NCBI GenBank assembly: GCA_016295275.1
Contig: JAEDLN010000096.1
Coordinates: 1-8,790 of the forward strand
Reading direction: 5' to 3'
Length of the DNA: 8,790 nucleotides
From: Kiritimatiellia bacterium
Lineage (GTDB): Bacteria; Verrucomicrobiota; Kiritimatiellia; RFP12; UBA3636
Part shown: positions 1-6,188 of the stretch, in pieces
Numbering within the stretch: position 1 is the stretch's first letter
Layout of the letters: each line of letters opens with the position of its first letter
The notes under the pieces: model-generated
What the model was told of the DNA's origin: nothing
Database searches by the model: none
Seen by the model: the letters and a program-made list of their open reading frames with translations, nothing else
Made by a program: the position numbers and the translations under genes

Positions 1-240
1 GATGTCCCCATCGCGCCGCCGCGCCATCGGCGCGGTGCGCGGCTTGGCATCCCGCACCCCATCGCGCCGCCGCGCCCTCGGCGCGGTGCGCGACTTGGCA
101 TCCCGCACCCCATCGCCGCGCACCCCTTGTGCGGCATGGCATCCCGCGCCCCATCCTCGTGCGGCATGGCGGTAGGGCGCGATGTCCCCATCGCGCCGCC
201 GCGCCATCGGCGCGGTGCGCTACTTGGCAAGTAGCACACG
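1..240. repeat. Cluster of GC-rich hairpin-forming direct repeats
   Basis: Bases 1-40 and 181-220 are identical. A third, slightly diverged copy lies at about 57-100, and its loop reads CTC instead of ATC. Each copy contains the inverted repeat CCGCGCC-loop-GGCGCGG (19-25/29-35 in the first copy), which outer GCGC arms can extend. The copies are followed by variants of 'CTTGGCA', and 'TCCCGC' comes after that in the first two. A second motif, GTGCGGCATGGC, occurs at 129-140 and 159-170. The perfect 9-bp stem GGCGCGATG/CATCGCGCC lies at 176-184/189-197. No credible coding frame runs through this stretch. The structure suggests an intergenic repeat family that folds in RNA or single-stranded DNA. 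Its function is unknown. Confidence 0.8.
219..235. repeat. Near-perfect palindrome GCTACTTG-G-CAAGTAGC
   Basis: Two 8-bp arms are exactly complementary around a single central G. The palindrome sits where the third copy of the upstream repeat ends. The two earlier copies have GGCTTGGCAT or GACTTGGCAT at this point, so only this copy forms the palindrome. It could be a protein-binding site, a recombination scar or the end of the repeat unit. Sequence alone does not decide. Confidence 0.5.
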
Positions 241-576
241 CTGAGAGTTTTGCGGGGGCGTCTCCGTGCGCCCCTCATAGCCGCGCAGGGCGCGGCGTCC
301 GGTAGCCCCACCCGCGGCAAGCCGCGGGACCGCGCCATTACACCCGCCCCACGCGCCACGCACCACGCCGCGCCCCTACTGGCCGCCGTGCCTCCTCCCC
401 GTGCCTCGCGCCCTCTCGCGCCGTTGCCGCCCCGCCATTACCCACGCGCATTACACCCGCAAAATTCGCACGCGCATTGCCCGTGGGGGCTCCCCACCCC
501 GTGGGGGCTCGCCACTCCCGCCCTCGCCCCACACCGCCTCGTCGGCCCGATCGACCCGAACAAAACGGCTTTCCTC
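241..576. other. GC-rich non-coding stretch with small inverted repeats
   Basis: No supportable gene is seen. The open frames here give Pro/Arg/Ala-rich low-complexity translations and lack ribosome binding sites. Local structure includes the hairpin CCCGCGGC-AA-GCCGCGGG (311-328) and the hairpin GTGGGG-GCT-CCCCAC (483-497). CCGTGGGGGCTC is repeated directly at 481-492 and 499-510, and a short repeat ATTACACCCGC occurs twice. Composition becomes more ordinary from about 545 toward the permease gene. Confidence 0.6.
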
Positions 577-605
577 TTCAGAAATTTGCCGGATTCTGCT
601 ATCAT
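577..605 (+). promoter_or_regulatory. Candidate sigma70-type promoter for the permease gene
   Basis: TTCAGA (577-582, 4/6 to the -35 consensus) is followed by a 17-nt spacer and TATCAT (600-605, 5/6 to the -10 consensus). Transcription would start near 612, leaving a leader of about 54 nt before the ATG at 666. The position fits, but the match was found by eye only. Confidence 0.45.
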
Positions 606-665
606 CGGGAAAAGAACGGATCGCGCTTCCGGCGGTCCTCATCCCCTCTCCGGCTCTTTTCTTCC

Positions 666-2549
666 ATGCCTAAATCGAATCATCAATTTCCGAAGACGCT
701 CGGACTCTCCGATGTCTTCTGCATCGCAGTCGGCGCTATGATCAGCGCCGGCATCTTTCTGTTACCCGGTACCGCCTTCGGACACGTCGGTCCGGCCGTC
801 ATGTTCTCTTATCTCCTCGGCGGCGTCGCGGCAACCCTCGGCATTCTCGCCGTTCTCGAAATGGCCACCGCCATGCCACAGGCCGGCGGCATCTACTACT
901 TCTCGACTCGAAGCCTCGGCCCTATGGCAGGAACCATGGCCGGTATTCTGAATTGGGCCGCATTGGCCCTCAAAAGCGCTTTCGCCATCTGGGGTACCGC
1001 ACATCTGATTTCCAATCTTTTCCCATCCGTACCGACACCAGTTTTCGGCGTCTCTCTGACGCTGATCTTTCTCCTGATCAACCTGCTGAGCACGGCCGCC
1101 GCAGCCAAGCTCGAACAGCTTCTCGTCTATGTCTTGCTCTTAATCATGGTGCTGTATATCGTGGGCGCCCATCCGTTCATCGATCTGAGCCGCTTCGAAC
1201 CCATGCTCCTTCCCGGCAAAAAACCGTTGGATATCCTCTACGAGGCCGGATTCCTGTTCGTCTCCTTCGGCGGCCTTCTCGGTGTCGTCAGCGTGGCGGA
1301 AGAGGTGCGCAACCCTCGCCGAAATATCCCGTTGGGAATCCTAATGGGGCTTGCGGTCGTAACCGTCCTCTACGGCTTTACAATGGCCGCTACCACCGGA
1401 GCCCTCGATCCGAACGAACTGATCGGCGCCTACGAACCGCTTGCAACCGTCGCCCAACACCACTACGGCCGCCCCGGATACGTCATCATGACCGTTGGAG
1501 CCTTGCTCGCCTATGTCACAACCGGAAATGCTGGCCTTATGGGAGCGGCCCGATATCCCGTCGCCTTGGCACGCGACCACTATGCGCCCGCGATCTTCGC
1601 AAAGGTCTGCGGATCGCGCAAAATCCCCGTTCCCGCACTCCTCCTGACCGGCTTCATCGTCGCCCTCGTCCAGTTCCTCGATATCGAAAGCATCGTGAAG
1701 GTAGCTTCCTCCGTCGTTATGCTTTCCTATGTTTTGACAAACCTCTCCGTCATCATTATTCGGGAAAGCGGTATCATGAACTACCGCCCTTCTTTCCGGA
1801 TGCCGTTCTACCCGGTTCTCCCCGTCTTTTGCATCGCCCTCTTTACCCTCTTTATCGTGAAACTCGGCGATACGTCCCTCGGCCTTTCTTTCGGACTGAT
1901 CGCTTTTAGCGTCGTTCTCTATATGTGCTACGGACTGAAGGAAAAACGCCAGTCGGCCCTCCAGCAACTCGTCGGACGCCTCGCACGCCCCGACTACGAA
2001 GTTCCCGTCCTCGAACGCGAACTCCGCGAGGTCGTCCGTATGCGCGACAATGTCACCGAAGACTCTTTCGACGACGCCATCGAAAACGCCCCCGTCATCA
2101 TCGAGGACGGTGACGCGACCCAAGAAGATCTTTTCTCGAAGGCCGCCCGGGCAGCCGCCGAAAAACTCCATCTCGACAGCTCGTTTCTTCTCGATCGGCT
2201 CCTCACCCGCGAACGCGCCTCCAGTACCGTCATCGCCCCCGGCGTCGCCATTCCCCACATCATTCTACCCGGCCAACGGGACCAATTCCTGATCGTCCTC
2301 GCAAAGGCCGAACAAGGAATCCAATTCGCCGGCGAAGAAACGCCGGACGGAGTTCAGACCGTCATTTTCCTCTTCGCCGGCGAAAACCGCCGCACGACCC
2401 ACCTTCGAGCCCTCGCAATGGTCGCCCAAATCATCATCTCGGCAACCTTCGACAAACGCTGGCAAGCCGCACGGACCGCTCAGCAAATCCGCGAAATATT
2501 CCTTCTCGAAAAACGCGTGCGCATCCCCGGCAGAGACGAAGACCGTTGA
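666..2549 (+). CDS. APC-family amino-acid permease fused to a PTS EIIA type-2 domain
   Basis: The product is a 627-residue inner-membrane protein. Residues 1-425 form an APC-superfamily permease with about 12 hydrophobic segments. The TM1 motif GAMISAGIF is at 23-31, and the conserved loop SVAEEVRNPRRNIP is at 209-222. After a charged linker (426-483), residues 484-616 resemble PTS EIIA of the fructose/mannitol/nitrogen type. GVAIPH places the phosphorylatable His at 531, and a second conserved His is at 579 (HLRALA). The permease half should import an amino acid or amine by ion coupling or exchange. The EIIA half may receive phosphate from HPr/NPr and control it; both roles are inferred from family. 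Start 666 was chosen because homology begins about 10 residues later, whereas the open frame upstream (from 477) translates to low-complexity Pro/Arg. No clear Shine-Dalgarno is seen. The gene converges on the next one with 5 nt between stops. Confidence 0.9.
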   Translation: MPKSNHQFPKTLGLSDVFCIAVGAMISAGIFLLPGTAFGHVGPAVMFSYLLGGVAATLGILAVLEMATAMPQAGGIYYFSTRSLGPMAGTMAGILNWAALALKSAFAIWGTAHLISNLFPSVPTPVFGVSLTLIFLLINLLSTAAAAKLEQLLVYVLLLIMVLYIVGAHPFIDLSRFEPMLLPGKKPLDILYEAGFLFVSFGGLLGVVSVAEEVRNPRRNIPLGILMGLAVVTVLYGFTMAATTGALDPNELIGAYEPLATVAQHHYGRPGYVIMTVGALLAYVTTGNAGLMGAARYPVALARDHYAPAIFAKVCGSRKIPVPALLLTGFIVALVQFLDIESIVKVASSVVMLSYVLTNLSVIIIRESGIMNYRPSFRMPFYPVLPVFCIALFTLFIVKLGDTSLGLSFGLIAFSVVLYMCYGLKEKRQSALQQLVGRLARPDYEVPVLERELREVVRMRDNVTEDSFDDAIENAPVIIEDGDATQEDLFSKAARAAAEKLHLDSSFLLDRLLTRERASSTVIAPGVAIPHIILPGQRDQFLIVLAKAEQGIQFAGEETPDGVQTVIFLFAGENRRTTHLRALAMVAQIIISATFDKRWQAARTAQQIREIFLLEKRVRIPGRDEDR

Positions 2550-2554
2550 CGCCG

Positions 2555-3427
2555 TCAGAAGTAGAAGATGAAAAGCATCGCAAGCGCATATAGCAATACA
2601 ATGCCTTGCAATACCCGATCGCTCAGCAAAACCTCGACGGGATCTCCATCGCCGCCGCTTTCGATTTTGTAGCTGTACCGTAGCGTAATCAGAATCACCA
2701 GCGGTACCGTCCAAATGAGAAAGCGCGGATTCTTCGCGCAGACCGTCGCCAGTTTCTCGTCGGACGCCCAAAGAGCATAGAAAATGTCCGTCATGGCCAA
2801 GAAAACGTACATGTTCTTGTCCAAAAAACCGTGCGTGTAAAACCGGAGCACGTTCCGTGTCGTTTCCGCAGTTCCCAGCAACTCTCCGCGCCGTTTCCCA
2901 AGGGCCATGAAAAACGAAATGGCGATCACCATCAAATTGAGCCATTTCGACATCGGCGTGCCCGTAATGCAGGAACCGTAGACGACACGAAGACAGAATC
3001 CGGAAACCAAAATGCACAAATCCGCAATCGGTATCGATTTGCCCCCAAACGAATACAGGGCGTTCAAGACAATGTACAGCAACAAAATCACAGCCCCGCT
3101 CAAGCTGCCCAAAAGAAGGCTGACGGCCGCGCCCAGCGCAAGCAGAACCCCGAACAGAATCCATGCGGCGGAAACGCCGAGCTCGCCACTGGCAATCGGA
3201 CGTTTGCATTTCTCCGGATGAAGCCGGTCCCTCTGGGCATCGCAAATGTCATTGAGCACATAAATGGAAGAGGCCGCAAGACCGAAGGCGAAAAACGCGC
3301 CGATGGCTCCCGCAAACCCCGAACGGGTAAAAATGATTCCGCCAAAAAACGCAGGAAGCAGAACGAGCGCGTTCTTCACACTGTGGTGAAGACGCATCAG
3401 TTTGATGCAGGCGACAATCTTTTTCAT
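2555..3427 (-). CDS. UbiA-family polyprenyl-phosphate phosphoribosyltransferase (DPPR synthase-like)
   Basis: The product is a 290-residue integral membrane prenyltransferase with about eight or nine hydrophobic segments. The first Asp-rich motif NDxxDxxxD lies at 59-67 and is followed by DRLHPEKCKRPIASG (67-81). That extension is typical of decaprenyl-phosphate 5-phosphoribosyltransferase (Rv3806c type) rather than of 4-hydroxybenzoate prenyltransferase. The region around 125-151 has the pattern YSxxxK-x5-D...GFCLRVVYG. The family moves phosphoribose from PRPP onto a polyprenyl phosphate for envelope glycan synthesis, and the lipid used here is not known. Start 3427 (MKKIVACIKL) was chosen because homology begins there and a TACAAT box just upstream would start transcription near 3455. 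The frame is open back to 3529, so longer starts are possible. No DprE-like epimerase genes are adjacent. Confidence 0.85.
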   Translation of the reverse strand: MKKIVACIKLMRLHHSVKNALVLLPAFFGGIIFTRSGFAGAIGAFFAFGLAASSIYVLNDICDAQRDRLHPEKCKRPIASGELGVSAAWILFGVLLALGAAVSLLLGSLSGAVILLLYIVLNALYSFGGKSIPIADLCILVSGFCLRVVYGSCITGTPMSKWLNLMVIAISFFMALGKRRGELLGTAETTRNVLRFYTHGFLDKNMYVFLAMTDIFYALWASDEKLATVCAKNPRFLIWTVPLVILITLRYSYKIESGGDGDPVEVLLSDRVLQGIVLLYALAMLFIFYF

Positions 3428-3461
3428 GGGATGGACTCGTTCGAAAGGTGGCATTTTCCAA

Positions 3462-3467
3462 ATTGTA
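3462..3467 (-). promoter_or_regulatory. Possible -10 box for the phosphoribosyltransferase gene
   Basis: On the minus strand this reads TACAAT (5/6 to consensus), placed to start transcription about 28 nt before the chosen ATG at 3427. No good -35 hexamer is seen 16-18 nt upstream (best ATGAAG, 3/6). The box lies in the 109-nt gap after folP, so the gene may have its own promoter. Confidence 0.35.
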
Positions 3468-3527
3468 GCACGGATGGCTAGATTCTTCATCCGGAAAGAA
3501 AAGCCCCCTTCCCCGTTTATGCCGGAC

Positions 3528-3561
3528 AAAAGCGGTCTACCGCAGCCCGCGATGGCGGGCT
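3528..3561 (-). terminator. Weak terminator-like hairpins at the end of folP
   Basis: Read on the minus strand, AGCCCGC-CATC-GCGGGCT (3561-3544) lies in the last codons of folP. It is followed by GCGG-TAGA-CCGC (3543-3532), which spans the stop codon, and then TTTT (3531-3528). The second stem is only 4 bp and the T run is short, so termination would be partial at best. Confidence 0.3.
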
Positions 3562-4364
3562 ACATCGTGAATCCTGAAAATCTGCGCCCCTTGCTTTGCC
3601 GCTTCCTCGCAAAAGAGCCGCGTCGCCGCATCCGGGTCGCCATTGGCCTCCGGATACTGCGCCAATAGGAAGTGCTTGCGCGAGGGACCGATCAAAATCG
3701 GCATCGGCGCAAACGCACGGACATAATCGGCCGTACTGTGCAATACTTCCGCATTGTCCGTCCGTTTCAAGCCAAACCCGAACCCGGGATCCAAACAGAG
3801 CTTCTCCGCCGCAATCCCGGCAGCGAGCGCCTGAGCGCGAAAGTTCCGCAGATTGTCCGCAACCCATGACCCTAGCGAACCGGGTCCCGCCGAACGTTGA
3901 CGCGCCCCGACATGCTCGCGATACCCGCTCATCAAAACCAAACCGGCCGAATACCGCCGGACGACTTCCGGCATCCCGGGATCTTCAAAGGAGGAAACAT
4001 CGTTGATGATGTCAGCCCCTTCGTCCAATGCCGCTTGCGCAACATCCGCTTTGCGCGTGTCAATGGATAGCACGCAACTCGGAAACCGTTTCCGCAACGC
4101 ACGGACGACCGGCAACAGTCTCGCCTTCTCCTCCTCCGCGCCAACCCGCCCGGGATCGAACCCCGGACGCGTCGACTCCGCACCCAAATCCAATAGGTCC
4201 GCTCCGTCGGCTAATAGCTTTTCCGCCCAGGCAACCGCCTGATCCAACTTGTCGTGACGCCCGCCGTCCGAAAACGAATCCGGCGTCAAATTGACAATCC
4301 CCATGAGCGCACGACGATTCTCCGCGACCGCTTTCGGGGCATATTGCTCGAGAAATGGTTTCAT
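3537..4364 (-). CDS. folP: Dihydropteroate synthase
   Basis: The product is a cytoplasmic enzyme of folate synthesis. It condenses 6-hydroxymethyl-dihydropterin pyrophosphate with p-aminobenzoate. The 275-residue TIM barrel shows the family blocks in order: MGIVNLTPDSFSDGG (21-35, metal/pyrophosphate loop with Asn25), GAESTRPG (61-68), SIDTRKADV (100-108), DIINDVS (118-124), LDPGFGFG (191-198), GPSRKHFL (226-233) and RIHDVA (264-269). The block usually written MHMxGxP is replaced by LMSGYREH (144-151), a departure worth noting in an otherwise normal protein. The frame is open to an ATG at 4403, but that ATG lies inside the terminator stem of the upstream gene. The internal ATG at 4364 (MKPFLEQYAP) is therefore the better start. 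Its ribosome binding site is weak. No other folate genes are nearby. Confidence 0.93.
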   Translation of the reverse strand: MKPFLEQYAPKAVAENRRALMGIVNLTPDSFSDGGRHDKLDQAVAWAEKLLADGADLLDLGAESTRPGFDPGRVGAEEEKARLLPVVRALRKRFPSCVLSIDTRKADVAQAALDEGADIINDVSSFEDPGMPEVVRRYSAGLVLMSGYREHVGARQRSAGPGSLGSWVADNLRNFRAQALAAGIAAEKLCLDPGFGFGLKRTDNAEVLHSTADYVRAFAPMPILIGPSRKHFLLAQYPEANGDPDAATRLFCEEAAKQGAQIFRIHDVARHRGLR

Positions 4365-4394
4365 GATCGATTTTCCAATGGATTGGAAGAGATG

Positions 4395-4441
4395 AAAAAA
4401 CATTCAAGCAGGCAGAACGCTCCGCGTAGCCTGCTTGAATG
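4395..4441 (-). terminator. Strong intrinsic terminator after fprA
   Basis: The 13-bp perfect inverted repeat CATTCAAGCAGGC (4401-4413) / GCCTGCTTGAATG (4429-4441) can extend past a small bulge through ACGC-TCC-GCGT (4417-4427). On the minus strand it is followed immediately by TTTTTT (4400-4395). It lies 20 nt beyond the fprA stop. The ATG at 4401-4403 that opens the longest folP frame is part of the stem, so it is unlikely to be a real start. Confidence 0.9.
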
Positions 4442-4461
4442 AATACGCCCATTGACAAAAG

Positions 4462-5649
4462 CTACGCTTGGACGGCGGCGGCAATTTCCGCAAGCTGCTT
4501 GCCGGCTTCAAAACACGCCGCCAAAACAGTCGCGTCCGGACGGAAACGAACCGTCAGCGGCGGACGAATGCGCTCGGCACCCCATTCCGCAATCATGGCG
4601 TCCGCAGCCGTCGCACCTTTCTCGGCCCAGCCATAGGAACCAAAGGCAAAGCCTTTCTTCCCTTGCGGACGAAGCCCTTTGACGTACGTGAGCGTGCGCG
4701 CCATCGAAGGCATCATGCCAATGTTGAGCGTCGGCGTGCCACAGGCAAAAGACGCACAGTCCATCAACTCGGTAACCGTCGTCGTGTCATGCGTGGCGTC
4801 AATGTCGATGAGCTTGACCTCGACGTCCGGAACCGTCTGCGCACCGCGCACGATCTCATTCGCCATCTGACGTGTGCTTCCCCACATCGAGGTGAAAAAT
4901 ACGACAACCTTCTTCACAGGCGCCGTCACCGCCCAACGGACATACTGCGCAAGAATATCGCTGATGTGACTGCGCCAAATGATGCCGTGGCTCGGACAAA
5001 TGACGTCAATCGGCAACTTGCCCAACTTCGCCAACGCAGCCTGAACCGGACGCCCGTATAGCTGGACGATATTCGCATAGTACGTCTTGGCATGCTCCAA
5101 AATCGTCGAAAGCGGCAATTGATCGTCAAACCGCTCGCTCGATGCCATGTGCTGGCCAAAGGCATCCATCGAAAAGAGAATCTTGTCCTCCACCAGATAC
5201 GTTGCCATCGATTCCGGCCAGTGAACCATCGGCGTATTGAAAAACTGCAGGGTCTTCGTACCCAACGAAAGCGTTTCGGCTTCCTTGACGACCTTCCACT
5301 TCCACCCCGTCGTATCAAAGTGATGGGAAAGCGCATCCTTGCACTTGTCATTGCAGACAACCGTCGCATTCGGCAACGCTTTCACAAGCTCGGGAACGCC
5401 GCCCGCATGGTCCGGCTCGGCATGATTCACGACAATCCAATTCACCGAAGCCAGATCGGCAACCTCTTGAATGTGCTTGATCAATTCTTGGACGTACGGG
5501 GCCTTGACCGCATCAATCACGGCAATCTGATGGTCCTTGACAAGATACGAATTGTAGGTGGAACCATCCGTCGTCTTGTACCCATGGAAATCGCGGACCG
5601 TCCAATCGACGTATCCGACCCAAAAAACATGATCGTTTACCGTTGTCAT
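4462..5649 (-). CDS. fprA: Flavodiiron protein (A-type flavoprotein, FprA/ROO-like)
   Basis: The product is a cytoplasmic enzyme that reduces O2 to water and/or NO to N2O, protecting anaerobes. It has 395 residues, the usual length for class A proteins. The N-terminal metallo-beta-lactamase-like domain (about 1-245) has the complete diiron ligand set: His76, Glu78 and Asp80 in NHAEPDH (with His81), His143 in MVHWPES, Asp162 in SMDAFGQH and His221 in PSHG. The C-terminal flavodoxin domain (about 247-393) has the FMN loops FFTSMWGSTRQM (251-262), CGTPTLNIGMMP (303-314) and GSYGWAEKG (337-345). There is no rubredoxin tail, so electrons must come from a separate donor. Start 5649 (MTTVNDHVFWVG) aligns with family N-termini. 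ATGs at 5658 and 5715 are in frame, and the frame stays open to 6081, but the extra sequence looks untranslated. No good Shine-Dalgarno supports any of them. Preference for O2 or NO cannot be read from sequence. Confidence 0.92.
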   Translation of the reverse strand: MTTVNDHVFWVGYVDWTVRDFHGYKTTDGSTYNSYLVKDHQIAVIDAVKAPYVQELIKHIQEVADLASVNWIVVNHAEPDHAGGVPELVKALPNATVVCNDKCKDALSHHFDTTGWKWKVVKEAETLSLGTKTLQFFNTPMVHWPESMATYLVEDKILFSMDAFGQHMASSERFDDQLPLSTILEHAKTYYANIVQLYGRPVQAALAKLGKLPIDVICPSHGIIWRSHISDILAQYVRWAVTAPVKKVVVFFTSMWGSTRQMANEIVRGAQTVPDVEVKLIDIDATHDTTTVTELMDCASFACGTPTLNIGMMPSMARTLTYVKGLRPQGKKGFAFGSYGWAEKGATAADAMIAEWGAERIRPPLTVRFRPDATVLAACFEAGKQLAEIAAAVQA

Positions 5650-5740
5650 ACTTGGCATTTGTGCTGCGAAAGGAACAGACGCCCCTTTCTCTGTTAATCC
5701 ATCGCGGACCTTCATCGCGAAAATCCGCTTTTGGGAAAGA

Positions 5741-5769
5741 AGAGTAAAGCAAACCTCCTTCCGAATCAA
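5741..5769 (-). promoter_or_regulatory. Weak candidate promoter for fprA
   Basis: On the minus strand TTGATT (5769-5764, 4/6) is followed by a 17-nt spacer and TACTCT (5746-5741, 3/6). Transcription would begin near 5735, giving a leader of about 85 nt before the start at 5649. The -10 match is poor. Confidence 0.22.
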
Positions 5770-5959
5770 GCAAAAACACCGCAATCCGGAAAACGGAAAC
5801 AACAAAAAAACGACGAACGCATCCAAATCAAAATGCCGCAATACAGGCAACTCGAAACCGATATCGCCAAATCTTCTTTTCTCCCCCAAAAAAATAGGCG
5901 CGAATCCGTTCTTCCCGGAACGGAAATCAACGGCGTTTCCATTCACCCCCTCCGACCTT

Positions 5960-5988
5960 TTCGCAAAAACAGAAAAGACAACTAAAAT
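5960..5988 (+). promoter_or_regulatory. Possible distal promoter toward metY
   Basis: TTCGCA (4/6), a 17-nt spacer and TAAAAT (5983-5988, 5/6) face metY. If used, the transcript would carry a leader of nearly 200 nt. It may equally be a chance match in A/T-rich DNA. Confidence 0.27.
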
Positions 5989-6107
5989 AGGAGTGTTTAG
6001 ATAACGGAAGAGAGGTGTCTGCGGACCCGAAAGCGCGATTTCAAAACGCGAAAAATCCAGCAAAATAGCGACAAAATACATTTTTTTGACGATGTCCGAT
6101 TTTTCGC

Positions 6108-6136
6108 TTGCACTCCGTTTCGAGGTTTGCTAGACT
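6108..6136 (+). promoter_or_regulatory. Candidate metY promoter
   Basis: TTGCAC (6108-6113), a 17-nt spacer and TAGACT (6131-6136) lie about 53 nt before the ATG. Only 3/6 and 4/6 positions match the sigma70 consensus. The spacing is ideal and the position just upstream of a clear ribosome binding site fits. Transcription would start near 6143. Confidence 0.4.
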
Positions 6137-6175
6137 TCGCCATGTTTCACAACCAAATTAGTAGTGTTTCCAAAC

Positions 6176-6182
6176 AAAGGAG
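6176..6182 (+). promoter_or_regulatory. Ribosome binding site of metY
   Basis: AAAGGAG lies 6 nt before the ATG at 6189. This is the clearest Shine-Dalgarno of the large genes in the window and fixes the start. Confidence 0.85.
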
Positions 6183-6188
6183 CCTGTC

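Larger units (their letters stand above)
5650..6188. other. Divergent intergenic region between fprA and metY
   Basis: This stretch is richer in A/T than its neighbours and holds no gene I can support. The fprA frame stays open through much of it, but the translation is hydrophobic and unlike any family N-terminus. The plus-strand frame at 5731-5985 is Lys-rich and starts only with TTG, without a ribosome binding site. Heptamer CATCGCG is repeated at 5700-5706 and 5713-5719, 13 bp apart, just upstream of fprA. An AAGGAGG sequence on the minus strand (5754-5760) has no start codon at usable distance. No known riboswitch consensus was recognised. Confidence 0.55.

Noticed and set aside
1..240. 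CRISPR array
   Set aside because: The repeats are irregularly spaced (51 and 129 bp), contain long GC hairpins and have no uniform unique spacers. No cas gene is nearby.
238..252. CGCTGAGAG as part of a TPP riboswitch
   Set aside because: Only this short piece matches. The other conserved blocks of the thi-box are absent downstream.
477..665. N-terminal extension of the permease
   Set aside because: The added 63 residues are Pro/Arg-rich and include the candidate promoter. The family N-terminus starts just after the ATG at 666.
250..741. 163-codon plus-strand frame in the GC-rich leader region
   Set aside because: The translation is Pro/Arg/Ala/His-rich low complexity, overlaps the permease start in another frame and has no ribosome binding site.
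1341..2258. 305-codon minus-strand frame inside the permease
   Set aside because: It is antisense to a clearly coding gene and mirrors its codon pattern, with no family features.
5731..5985. 84-codon Lys-rich plus-strand frame between fprA and metY
   Set aside because: It starts only with TTG, lacks a Shine-Dalgarno and reflects A-rich composition. It shows no recognisable domain.
5985..6188. SAM-responsive riboswitch ahead of metY
   Set aside because: A methionine gene leader is a natural place for one, but I could not find the conserved SAM-I or SAM-II core sequences or a convincing multi-stem fold. A covariance-model search (Rfam) would settle it.
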